A DNA stretch of 21,942 bases from JBJHCA01 sp050485785 (lineage in GTDB: Bacteria; Bacteroidota; Bacteroidia; Chitinophagales; Saprospiraceae): contig JBJHCA010000056.1 in NCBI GenBank assembly GCA_050485785.1, positions 1 through 21,942 of the forward strand, in the 5' to 3' direction. A model generated the notes under the pieces. It was not told the origin of the DNA. It saw nothing but the letters and a program-made list of their open reading frames with translations, and ran no database searches. A program made the position numbers and the translations under genes. Below are positions 15,215-21,942 of the stretch, piece after piece (the stretch's first letter is position 1; every line of letters starts with the position of its first letter).

Positions 15215-15917
15215 AAATATACACCAATCCAAACAAGGCCACAAACACCATCAAGGCCGGAAAAATTCTCCATGCGCCGTCCAGCGTTGGCTCGCGAACC
15301 AGAAACCAGATTTCCCGCGCATTCATGCCCGCCCAGAAAAACAACAAAGTGCGTGGCAACATGCCGGCCATGCTTCCGGTTATGTAATGGAACCAACGTA
15401 TGGGCAGGCTGGCCAGAAACACATTCATCATAGCAAAGGGCATTACCGGCGACAGACGCATATAGGCCGTCATCATCCATTCGTGCTTCTTCAGTGCATG
15501 AAGGTATGGACGGTATGCAGGAAGCCGCTCAAATGGCGGTATACCCTTAAAATGCAGAATAACACGACCCACCCAAAGACCCAGTGCCGCCGCCAGTGGA
15601 TAAGAAATGAAAACCGGTATCAGGCCGTACCAGCCCAGAAAATAGCCGCACAGAATTGCGATCACCGTGCTGGGTGTTAGTGCCAGGCCAATCAGCAGAA
15701 CAGAAAAAAATGAAGTGATCAGAATGACCTTGAACATAGGTAATTCAAACAGCCAGGCATTGTTCTGCAGCCAGATGAGCACGGCTGAGAAAAAAAACAG
15801 CGGTAGCAGCGCAGTGACCAGCATCACCGTCATCAGCCGCCTGTTGTCAATGGCCAGCTGCACAGCTGTACTGCTCCTGAAATATTGCCAAAGTCGTGTA
15901 AAAAGGTTACTATTCAA
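15168..15917 (-). CDS. TVP38/TMEM64 (VTT domain) membrane protein
   Basis: The 249-residue protein has an N-terminal hydrophobic segment (VTALLPLFFFSAVLIWL), a second (FKVILITSFFSVLLIGLAL), then the VTT/SNARE-associated core: TPSTVIAILCGYFLGWYGL, YPLAAALGLWVGR, AYMRLSPVMPFAMMNVFLA and the C-terminal ITGSMAGMLPRTLLFFWAGM. This is the DedA/TVP38 superfamily, whose members act in lipid flipping or membrane homeostasis at the inner membrane. No N-terminal signal peptide is needed. The stop overlaps the end of the convergent DUF2306-like gene by 47 bp. The next gene upstream runs the other way, so it is probably monocistronic. Confidence 0.88.
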   Translation of the reverse strand: MNSNLFTRLWQYFRSSTAVQLAIDNRRLMTVMLVTALLPLFFFSAVLIWLQNNAWLFELPMFKVILITSFFSVLLIGLALTPSTVIAILCGYFLGWYGLIPVFISYPLAAALGLWVGRVILHFKGIPPFERLPAYRPYLHALKKHEWMMTAYMRLSPVMPFAMMNVFLASLPIRWFHYITGSMAGMLPRTLLFFWAGMNAREIWFLVREPTLDGAWRIFPALMVFVALFGLVYIFKRVLKEAALVEQKV

Positions 15918-16135
15918 GGTAAAATGTTTTCCGGAGCAAGACTAACTACAACAAAATAGTTCGCACCATCCCCGGTTCGGGAGGTAAAAATAACAATCCT
16001 TTTCACCACGCCACATCTAGCATTTTACCACTTTGAGGGAATCCGTTAAAAACCCTGAAAAATGTTAAAATAATTGGAACAAAAGCAGAGTTCTAAGCGT
16101 ACCTATTGTATAACCTAACCAAATTATTTAACAAC

Positions 16136-16423
16136 ATGGCAAATTCAAAAGGATCCTTATTGGCATTTATTTCAGGTATTGCTGCCGGCACGGCATTGGG
16201 TTTATTTCTGGCATCTGAAAAAGGCATAGAAACCCGTAAGAAGGTTTCTAAGCAAATGAAAGAAATGGAGAAGGAATTTGGCACTAAGCTCAAGGCCGGC
16301 TTCGAAGACCTCACTACCCGTTTAAACGGAGTGATTGACGAAGCCAAGGTAAAAGTGGAAGAAGCCAAAACCAAGGCCAGAGAAGTCAAAAACAATGCTG
16401 TAAAGCAAGTTAAGGAAAATTGA
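16136..16423 (+). CDS. YtxH-domain protein
   Basis: The 95-residue product from the ATG at 16136 starts MANSKGSLLAFISGIAAGTA, a glycine-rich transmembrane segment typical of the YtxH family, and continues as a charged amphipathic helix (KKVSKQMKEMEKEFGTKLKAG, VKVEEAKTKAREVKNNAVKQ) likely to be a coiled coil. YtxH proteins are general-stress membrane proteins of unknown mechanism. The frame opens at 16106, but the ten extra residues (MYNLTKLFNN) would precede the family start. It heads a three-gene set on the plus strand. Confidence 0.88.
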   Translation: MANSKGSLLAFISGIAAGTALGLFLASEKGIETRKKVSKQMKEMEKEFGTKLKAGFEDLTTRLNGVIDEAKVKVEEAKTKAREVKNNAVKQVKEN

Positions 16424-16560
16424 TTCCAACCTGAATGTTAGCACCGGGCTGTTAAGTATGCCGGTTTTGATGCGTGAATCGGAAAATATTGTAACTTCAT
16501 CGCTGAATTGCAAAGTCCTTGATAAGCACCAAGTCCGCAGCTTAACAGCTTTTTTTTGGT

Positions 16561-16929
16561 ATGGAAGACAAAACTCTCAAAGAGCAAATACAGCAAGCCA
16601 GAGATGAGCTGAAAGTATACCTCGAAGCACAATTGGCATTATGGAAACTGGAAGGGGCTAATGCAGTGGCCAAGCTCCTCACCATCATGATCAGTGCGCT
16701 GATTATTGGTGGTTTTGCTCTGCTGGTGCTGCTGTTTCTCTCCGTAATGATCGTAATGCTACTGGCTAAGCTGGTGGACTCGGTCATCATTTCCCTACTT
16801 ATTATCACGGTGTTCAATGCCTTACTGGGCTTGTTTTTTTACAGCCGCCGACGCACCATGATACGGCAGCCCATGCTGAGAAAAGTGATTAAAGCCCTTT
16901 TCCCAGAACCCGGCGAAGAGGATAAGTAA
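16561..16929 (+). CDS. Holin-X-like (phage holin family) membrane protein
   Basis: The 122-residue protein has an N-terminal charged helix (about 1-36), two hydrophobic helices (AKLLTIMISALIIGGFALLV and SVIISLLIITVFNALLGLFF) and a basic C-terminal tail ending PGEEDK. This is the layout of the Holin-X (PF07332) family, common in free-living Bacteroidetes next to YtxH genes and not evidence of a prophage. It is probably an inner-membrane protein of the envelope stress set. It begins 137 bp after the YtxH gene and 36 bp before the next gene. Confidence 0.82.
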   Translation: MEDKTLKEQIQQARDELKVYLEAQLALWKLEGANAVAKLLTIMISALIIGGFALLVLLFLSVMIVMLLAKLVDSVIISLLIITVFNALLGLFFYSRRRTMIRQPMLRKVIKALFPEPGEEDK

Positions 16930-16965
16930 ACATCTATTTCGGTACTTTCCTGACTATCACGCAAT

Positions 16966-17259
16966 ATGAACATAGACTACAAGGAAATAAGAAATATCAA
17001 AAACATGCGCGATTATGATATTGTGTGTCATAAGCTGCGCCTCACCCAGAGCTACAGCCTCAAACGCCTGAATGACGAGCAAAAGCAACTGCTATCAAGC
17101 CTCGAACCCTCCAAAATAATTGCTCAGGGATTAAAAAAAGTACCCTTCTTCAACCGCTGGGCCGACGGAGACAACAGCGGCGAACCGGCTCAGGGTTTTA
17201 TGCGCTATGTTATGCTGATCATAGATGTTTCCTCGGCTATTTTTAAATTTTACAGGTAG
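16966..17259 (+). CDS. Hypothetical protein, third gene of YtxH-holin-X cluster
   Basis: The 97-residue basic protein has no signal peptide (MNIDYKEIRNIKNMRDYDIV). One moderately hydrophobic stretch near the C terminus (FMRYVMLIIDVSSAIFKFYR) could sit at the membrane. I do not recognise a family. Its position 36 bp behind the holin-X-like gene suggests the same transcript, and similar small proteins follow YtxH and holin-X genes in related bacteria (general knowledge, not checked here). Confidence 0.7.
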   Translation: MNIDYKEIRNIKNMRDYDIVCHKLRLTQSYSLKRLNDEQKQLLSSLEPSKIIAQGLKKVPFFNRWADGDNSGEPAQGFMRYVMLIIDVSSAIFKFYR

Positions 17260-17577
17260 AAAACAACTTGAAATAGAAGCAGATTTAATTGAAGTGGTGC
17301 CTAAGCTCTGAGTGAGGTTGAACCCACTTAATGTAAAACCATGTTTCGCGGTGTGAGTAACTTCTCATTATGCTGCACATCCACAAATACATTTCCGGCG
17401 ATCATTGCACGAAAGACACAATCGAATTGTTCAACCATTGCCAGAAAAGCCTTTGACCTGTTTGATTGAAAATTTCCGCTTATATAATATGCTGAACTTT
17501 GATCTGTTTCAGCAACAAAATGATAGTGCATGTCGCCCGAAGGGCGAAAACAAAATGGTATGTATCCTTAAGTTTTC
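17260..17577. other. Convergent intergenic region
   Basis: This 318-bp stretch lies between two gene ends. A 67-codon minus-strand frame (17328-17531) has no recognisable motif and I do not call it. A perfect 6-bp hairpin, TCGCCC-GAA-GGGCGA (17533-17547), is followed by AAAACAAAA; it could end or stabilise transcripts, but no T-run on either strand makes it a standard terminator. Confidence 0.4.
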
Positions 17578-18675
17578 CTAAACATTAAACCTAAAGTGCA
17601 TCACATCGCCGTCTTGCACAACATATTCCTTGCCTTCCACCTGCATTTTGCCGGCTTCCTTTACAGACTGTTCTGAGCCGTATTGCTTAAACACTTCAAA
17701 CTTGATCACCTCGGCGCGGATAAATCCCTTCTCAAAGTCGGAATGAATAACGCCGGCAGCTCCGGGTGCTTTAGTACCGCGTTTTATAGTCCATGCACGC
17801 ACCTCCTTTTCACCGGCGGTAAAGTAGGTAATCAGGTTGAGCAGCCGATAGCATGACTTTATCAGTTTATGCACCCCGGGTTCTTCCAGACCCAAATCGC
17901 GCAAAAATTCCATGCGCTCTTCGTAACTTTCCAGATCTGAAATATCGGCCTCTATGGCAGCACTGATCAGAATCACTTCGGCATTTTCAGGGGCTACATG
18001 CTCCATAAACCGCTTGGTATGCTCATTGCCATCCGTTACCGAAGCTTCATCCACATTGCACACGTACAGCACGGGCTTGGAGGTCAGCAACAGCCAGGTG
18101 CGGATAATAGCCAGTTCCTGCTCATCCGTAGTAAAGGCGCGGGCATTATTGCCGTCTTCCAGAAAATCGTAAAGCCTTTTGGCCAGGTCAAGTTGTCTGA
18201 GTACTTCCTTATCGTTGGCTTTAGCTTGTTTCTGCAGCTTTTGAATTCGCTTGTCCATGGAATCGATGTCCTTTAGCTGCAATTCGGTGTCAATGATGTC
18301 TTTGTCGCGTACCGGATCTACTGAACCATCTACATGAATGACGTTGCCGTCTTCGAAGCAACGCACCACATGTGCTATGGCATCCACCTCGCGGATGTTG
18401 GCCAGAAACTGGTTGCCCAGCCCTTCCCCTTTGCTGGCACCTTTCACCAGGCCGGCAATGTCCACAATTTCAATGGTGGTGGGCTGCACCTTCTGTGGCT
18501 GTACAAGATCTGTCAGCACATTCAGCCTTTCATCAGGTACGGTAATGGTGCCTACATTGGGCTCTATGGTGCAAAAAGGGAAATTGGCCGACTGTGCCCT
18601 GGCCGATGACAGGGAATTGAACAGGGTGGATTTTCCTACATTGGGCAATCCTACTATGCCACAGGCTAAACTCAT
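17578..18675 (-). CDS. ychF: Redox-regulated ATPase/GTPase YchF (Obg family)
   Basis: The product has 365 residues from the ATG at 18675, close to the 363 of E. coli YchF. G1 is GLPNVGKST (9-17), the switch region is DIAGLVKGASKGEGLGNQFL, and NVDE replaces the usual NKxD, which in this family goes with ATP preference. A coiled-coil arm (about 130-175) and a C-terminal TGS domain (LITYFTAGEKEVRAWTIKRG onwards) complete the fold. YchF binds the ribosome and acts in translation and stress control. The frame opens further at a TTG at 18732, but that codon is the -33 element of the promoter, so 18675 is well supported. It stands alone on its strand. Confidence 0.96.
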   Translation of the reverse strand: MSLACGIVGLPNVGKSTLFNSLSSARAQSANFPFCTIEPNVGTITVPDERLNVLTDLVQPQKVQPTTIEIVDIAGLVKGASKGEGLGNQFLANIREVDAIAHVVRCFEDGNVIHVDGSVDPVRDKDIIDTELQLKDIDSMDKRIQKLQKQAKANDKEVLRQLDLAKRLYDFLEDGNNARAFTTDEQELAIIRTWLLLTSKPVLYVCNVDEASVTDGNEHTKRFMEHVAPENAEVILISAAIEADISDLESYEERMEFLRDLGLEEPGVHKLIKSCYRLLNLITYFTAGEKEVRAWTIKRGTKAPGAAGVIHSDFEKGFIRAEVIKFEVFKQYGSEQSVKEAGKMQVEGKEYVVQDGDVMHFRFNV

Positions 18676-18700
18676 AATGGTATGCTGTTTTTTAAGCGCG

Positions 18701-18732
18701 CAAAGATAGCTTTTGTATGCGGGGTATTTCAA
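18701..18732 (-). promoter_or_regulatory. Bacteroidetes promoter of ychF
   Basis: On the minus strand, TTG (18732-18730) is followed after 21 bp by TATCTTTG (18708-18701), a full match to the TTG / TAnnTTTG consensus. Transcription should begin near 18695, about 20 bases before the ychF ATG. Confidence 0.7.
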
Positions 18733-18824
18733 TAATTTTTGTTACAGTCATTTTATAAAAATACCTGCCGTCCATTTCATTTCTGTTTGTAACTTTCGCA
18801 AATCAAACCTTAAAGAAGAGAACT

Positions 18825-20147
18825 ATGAAAGCATTTTGGATCACCGGTATATTTTTGGTTTTACATAGCTTTTTGTGGGAGCTTTCAGCTCAGCAAAGCC
18901 GGCATCTCGGTGCCTGTGGTTTTGCCGACCATCACCTGGGGCTAGAGATCTGTGAAGTACTTCAACACAATATGTTCACCAGCAATGCAGCAGCTGAACG
19001 GGCTATTGATCGGATTCTGGAACCCATTGGCCTGCCCAGAAACTTTGTTATTCTTTCTTGTAGCGGAATTCAAAATGCTGTTGCTCTCACCGGCCCTGAT
19101 GGGCTTCGATACATCATTTACGATCAGGAATTTATGGCATCCATGGATAAAGCTGCGCCTAACTGGGCTGCTTTAAGTATTCTGGCTCATGAGGTAGGCC
19201 ACCATTTGTGCGGCCACACCTTGCGCATGTCAGACAACCTGGTTCATCAACGGTCACAGGAGCTCGAAGCCGATGAATTTTCCGGCTTTGTGATGGCCAA
19301 GCTGGGTGCCACTTTGGCTCAGGCCCAGGCCGCTATTAGCACTGTTGCCCGCGACGGCGATGATACCTACTCTACCCATCCAGCGCTGAATAAAAGGTTG
19401 GCTGCCATCGAAAAAGGTTATCAGCGAGGTGCACGCAATGCTCAATTAACCCATGTTCATACCGGTCCCAGTGCCGAACAATATTTTAACGACGCTTACC
19501 ATCATTCACTTAAAGGCAACTATCGCGGAGCTTTGGATGCCTATACCCGTGCCATCGAAATGAACCGGCATTTCTTTCTGGCATTCTACAATCGGGGCCT
19601 TATTTACTATGAACTTAAAGATTACAACCGGGCTGAAGCAGACTTTAAAGAAGTTATCCGTTTACAGCCCGCTTACTCCAACGGTTATTTGGCTCTGGGT
19701 ACAGCACATCAGCAAAAAGGGAGTTATATGTTGGCCAAAAATTACTACGATCAGGCCATAGAAAAAGATCCCGGGAACTATGTAGCCCTGCTCAACCGTG
19801 GCGGCATCCTGGACTACCTGAATGATTATTCATCAGCCATCAAAGATTATGACCGCTGTATTGAGCTGGCACCTAATGATCCCAGAGGGTGGAAAAGTCG
19901 TGGCGAATCCAAGAAAAAAGCCGGATTGTTGGTCAGTGCTCAATTTGATCTTGAACAGGCAAAAAGACTGGAATCTGGAAGTACAACGGGTATCAGTAAT
20001 CAGCAAATGGCCGAAGCATTCTGGATCAGCGGACAAATGAAAATGCAACAAGGCGATCATACCGGAGCTTGTGCCGATTTTCGCAGAGCTTGTCAGTATG
20101 GTCACACCAGGGCTTGTATTGCCGTTACCATGCAGGCCTGTCCTTAA
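18825..20147 (+). CDS. Exported M48-type metallopeptidase with TPR repeats
   Basis: The 440-residue protein starts with a signal peptide (MKAFWITGIFLVLHSFLWEL, likely cleaved at SAQQ). The zinc motif is HEVGH (122-126) and the downstream ExxxD is ELEAD (146-150), as in M48 peptidases, with HPALNKRLAAIEKG at the domain end. About five TPR units follow (roughly 218-385), then a Sel1-like last segment (GACADFRRACQYGHTRAC). Bacterial M48 relatives with TPRs, such as BepA/YfgC, maintain outer-membrane proteins; a periplasmic quality-control role is plausible here. AAGAAGAG before the ATG may be a Shine-Dalgarno sequence. TAACTTTC at 18790-18797 is one base from the -7 consensus. Confidence 0.88.
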   Translation: MKAFWITGIFLVLHSFLWELSAQQSRHLGACGFADHHLGLEICEVLQHNMFTSNAAAERAIDRILEPIGLPRNFVILSCSGIQNAVALTGPDGLRYIIYDQEFMASMDKAAPNWAALSILAHEVGHHLCGHTLRMSDNLVHQRSQELEADEFSGFVMAKLGATLAQAQAAISTVARDGDDTYSTHPALNKRLAAIEKGYQRGARNAQLTHVHTGPSAEQYFNDAYHHSLKGNYRGALDAYTRAIEMNRHFFLAFYNRGLIYYELKDYNRAEADFKEVIRLQPAYSNGYLALGTAHQQKGSYMLAKNYYDQAIEKDPGNYVALLNRGGILDYLNDYSSAIKDYDRCIELAPNDPRGWKSRGESKKKAGLLVSAQFDLEQAKRLESGSTTGISNQQMAEAFWISGQMKMQQGDHTGACADFRRACQYGHTRACIAVTMQACP

Positions 20148-20167
20148 GCAAAGAGAAAATCCGCCGT

Positions 20168-21598
20168 TTAAAACCTGATGCGGACACTGGCAGCTTCCAG
20201 TCCCTGCACGGGCATACCTGAAGCCAGGTGAGCCGGGCTGATCTGTCTGGCCAGCAACCAACCTGCCGGGTTGACTGAAAAACCTATATGGGCATCATTG
20301 CCAATGGAGTAACCCGTATCATTGCGCCCAAAATCATGTTTCTTGAAATAGCTGTAAGTGCCCAGCCAGCCAAGCCCTGAACCGGCAGCTACCATGTAGA
20401 CCGGTGCCGCATATGAATCGGGTTCCACCAAAATGGCTACAGCCCCGCCCAGTAATCCGCCAACCACGGTGCCGAGCGCTATGAGACCTCCTTCAACCTT
20501 GCTGAATTCAGTTTGGCGGGTAGCGCTGTAAGCAATGGCTATTCCCGTTGCACTGCCCAACAACATGGATAATCCCGCTGCCCTGGGAGTATCAAAGTCC
20601 ACGCCTACAGCAACTCCCATTGTCAGGCCGGTGAGGCCTAAGGCGTTAATGGCCCGGTAGTCGCCGGGGGTACGGTAGTGTTTTTTGTATAACTGATCCA
20701 TGGCCAGTATGCCGGCTGCAGAACCAGCCAGTCCGCTGACACCCAGCCAACGCAAATCGTCTACCTCGTCAACCAGGGTCATGTAAGTAAACAAGCCCGC
20801 TGCTCCACCCCAGATATTGCCGGAATTCCATGCCATAGACCTGCTGTAGTCAAACTGATTGTGTTTAGCTACACTGTACATGGCCCATCCTTCAGCTATA
20901 CTTACTCCCGACAAGATCACGTATCGCCCTGTTTGTCCGTAAAAATCTTCTCCGTAAACAATCAGATTGGTCAATGCGCCGTGGCCAAACCCTGCCGCCG
21001 AGCCAAACAGGTGCATATTGGCCGCTGATGAAAGGATCGGCTTGTCGCGCGTGGTTAACAACGATGTGCCAAAAGCACCGGCACTCAAAAAGAATGGCAT
21101 GGCCCGGCTAAAATTAGTAGATTCCCGGTAAGTTACTTGCCCCCAAGGTTCATTGACTGTATATTCTTTATAAAAAGCATTCGACAACACTATTCCCTGA
21201 GGTATGGACATTAATGTTGCTGAGGTTACAAGAAAATACCGTCCACCTACCGCACTTTCTGTCCCTGCATCCCTTCGTTTGGGGGATTCAGCCAGTTTTT
21301 CGCGCAACGCATTCAGCTCATCTGTACTCAGTGGATACAATTCAGTATTCGTGGTACGGTTCTCTGTGTAAGTTACTGCCAAAAGGTAGTTACCTTGCGG
21401 GTCTCTCTGCAAAATTGCTTTGGTAAAATGGCGGCTGTACTGCGGCCACAGGTCGTAATCTGTACGCATTTTTTCATTGATCTCAAATATACCGGGAGCA
21501 AAAGCCACCTGCTCCATCTGAGCTTGAGAGGTATTTGTAGCAAATACAAGCAGTACCCCGGCTGCCAGGCCTGCTATTACTGATTGAATGGTTCCCAT
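20168..21598 (-). CDS. Exported glycine-rich protein of unknown function
   Basis: The 476-residue protein has a signal peptide (MGTIQSVIAGLAAGVLLVFA, cleavage near SQAQ). A soluble part of about 100 residues follows, then many Gly/Ala-rich hydrophobic stretches (for example GSAAGILAMDQLYKKH, GLTMGVAVGVDF, GLIALGTVVGGLLGGAVAIL) resembling glycine-zipper segments, and a C-terminal part with aromatic and charged alternation that ends RIRF, like an outer-membrane strand. I do not recognise a family. It is likely an envelope protein, perhaps associated with the outer membrane. It ends 20 bp from the convergent M48 gene, with no terminator hairpin visible. Confidence 0.75.
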   Translation of the reverse strand: MGTIQSVIAGLAAGVLLVFATNTSQAQMEQVAFAPGIFEINEKMRTDYDLWPQYSRHFTKAILQRDPQGNYLLAVTYTENRTTNTELYPLSTDELNALREKLAESPKRRDAGTESAVGGRYFLVTSATLMSIPQGIVLSNAFYKEYTVNEPWGQVTYRESTNFSRAMPFFLSAGAFGTSLLTTRDKPILSSAANMHLFGSAAGFGHGALTNLIVYGEDFYGQTGRYVILSGVSIAEGWAMYSVAKHNQFDYSRSMAWNSGNIWGGAAGLFTYMTLVDEVDDLRWLGVSGLAGSAAGILAMDQLYKKHYRTPGDYRAINALGLTGLTMGVAVGVDFDTPRAAGLSMLLGSATGIAIAYSATRQTEFSKVEGGLIALGTVVGGLLGGAVAILVEPDSYAAPVYMVAAGSGLGWLGTYSYFKKHDFGRNDTGYSIGNDAHIGFSVNPAGWLLARQISPAHLASGMPVQGLEAASVRIRF

Positions 21599-21618
21599 AT
21601 TATTGTGTTTAGGTTTAC

Positions 21619-21626
21619 CAAATGTA
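21619..21626 (-). promoter_or_regulatory. Bacteroidetes -7 element before the 476-residue protein
   Basis: On the minus strand TACATTTG (21626-21619) matches TAnnTTTG and lies 20 bases before the ATG at 21598. No good -33 TTG is at the right distance (the nearest, at 21642-21640, gives a 13-bp spacer), so the call is moderate. Confidence 0.45.
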
Positions 21627-21942
21627 CGGTATATTCCATCAAGGTGTTGTGGCCGGTCGCTATGCCGGTGTCAATTAGTAAATAATTAACAATTGGTTCC
21701 GTTTTTATATGTATTAGGATGATGTGCAATACTTTTACTATATGAAGTTTAAATATTGTCAGGGTGGGATTTTGCTTTTTTAACGTAGAGGGTGCTGGGT
21801 TCTGATTTGCAATACTGAGGCCATCAGTGAAGCTTTGGCTCTTCATTTTCAGCATCCGCTTATAGCTACTTTTTGCTACAGGTCAAAAAGTAGCCAAAAA
21901 CCCCGCCGCTGCCGCAGAACGGGCTAAAATGCCATCCATGGC
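21627..21942. other. Non-coding right edge of window
   Basis: No convincing gene is present. A 92-codon minus-strand frame (21577-21855) has no motif and overlaps the start of the neighbouring gene. The only structure is the inverted repeat at 21865-21894. Confidence 0.45.
21865..21894. repeat. Perfect 11-bp inverted repeat
   Basis: GCTACTTTTTG (21865-21875) and CAAAAAGTAGC (21884-21894) pair perfectly around an 8-base loop, followed by a GC-rich stretch (CCCCGCCGCTGCCGC). It may be a dispersed intergenic palindrome or the edge of an element extending beyond the window. Confidence 0.75.

Noticed and set aside
16561..16929. The holin-like protein as a sign of a prophage
   Set aside because: No lysis, integrase or structural phage gene is nearby. 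The holin-X family beside YtxH is a usual chromosomal arrangement in Bacteroidetes.
17328..17531. A 67-codon minus-strand frame between the holin cluster and ychF
   Set aside because: There is no known motif, partner or ribosome-binding site, and it lies between convergent gene ends. It could be a remnant but I cannot support it.
1..21942. CRISPR arrays, tRNA and rRNA genes
   Set aside because: I found no regularly spaced short repeats, cloverleaf-like sequences or rRNA-like stretches on either strand.

Overview
The window looks like a piece of a Bacteroidota (Bacteroidetes) chromosome. Three things point there. The secreted serine hydrolase at 3813-5114 ends in a type IX secretion (Por) sorting domain. 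Several genes have the Bacteroidetes -7 promoter motif TAnnTTTG a short distance before the best start codon (before the first pirin, ychF and the 476-residue protein, with a one-mismatch version before the membrane protein at 14399). Starts mostly lack a strong Shine-Dalgarno sequence.

Layout. 1-3774 (+): the 3' part of a PDZ-alpha/beta hydrolase gene, a Crp/Fnr-type regulator and two tandem pirin genes. 3813-5114 (-): the secreted beta-lactamase-fold serine hydrolase. About 5459-14147: an accessory defence island. 14399-15917: two convergent, slightly overlapping membrane-protein genes (DUF2306-like and TVP38/TMEM64-like). 16136-17259 (+): a small envelope/stress-type cluster (YtxH-like, holin-X-like, unknown). 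17578-18675 (-): the GTPase/ATPase ychF. 18825-20147 (+): an exported M48-type metallopeptidase with TPR repeats. 20168-21598 (-): an exported glycine-rich protein of unknown function.

The island is the part to study. On the minus strand, four genes overlap by 1-4 bases and probably form one operon: a small XRE regulator, a 1771-residue single-chain type ISP-like restriction-modification enzyme (nuclease, helicase, methyltransferase, recognition region), an XRE-ImmA/IrrE metallopeptidase and a PIN-domain (DUF4411-like) protein. The last two form a toxin-antitoxin-like pair. After the PIN gene comes a broken second copy of the junction between the enzyme and ImmA genes. The pair is therefore flanked by two 314-bp direct repeats, about 95% identical by my count. 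An HNH endonuclease-like gene and a small partner lie on the other strand at 13427-14147.

The strongest signal is inside the restriction enzyme gene. A 441-bp block (9444-9884), exactly 147 codons, interrupts the methyltransferase domain without breaking the frame. It encodes a complete DUF559 (Vsr-like) endonuclease domain. It is bounded by a perfect 10-bp terminal inverted repeat, and each end carries a GC-rich hairpin. A third, solitary copy of the same hairpin sits in frame 560 bp further on in the same gene. I read this as a compact mobile element, a DUF559 nuclease with REP-like ends, that can enter coding sequence in frame. This is inference from the sequence and has not been tested against databases.
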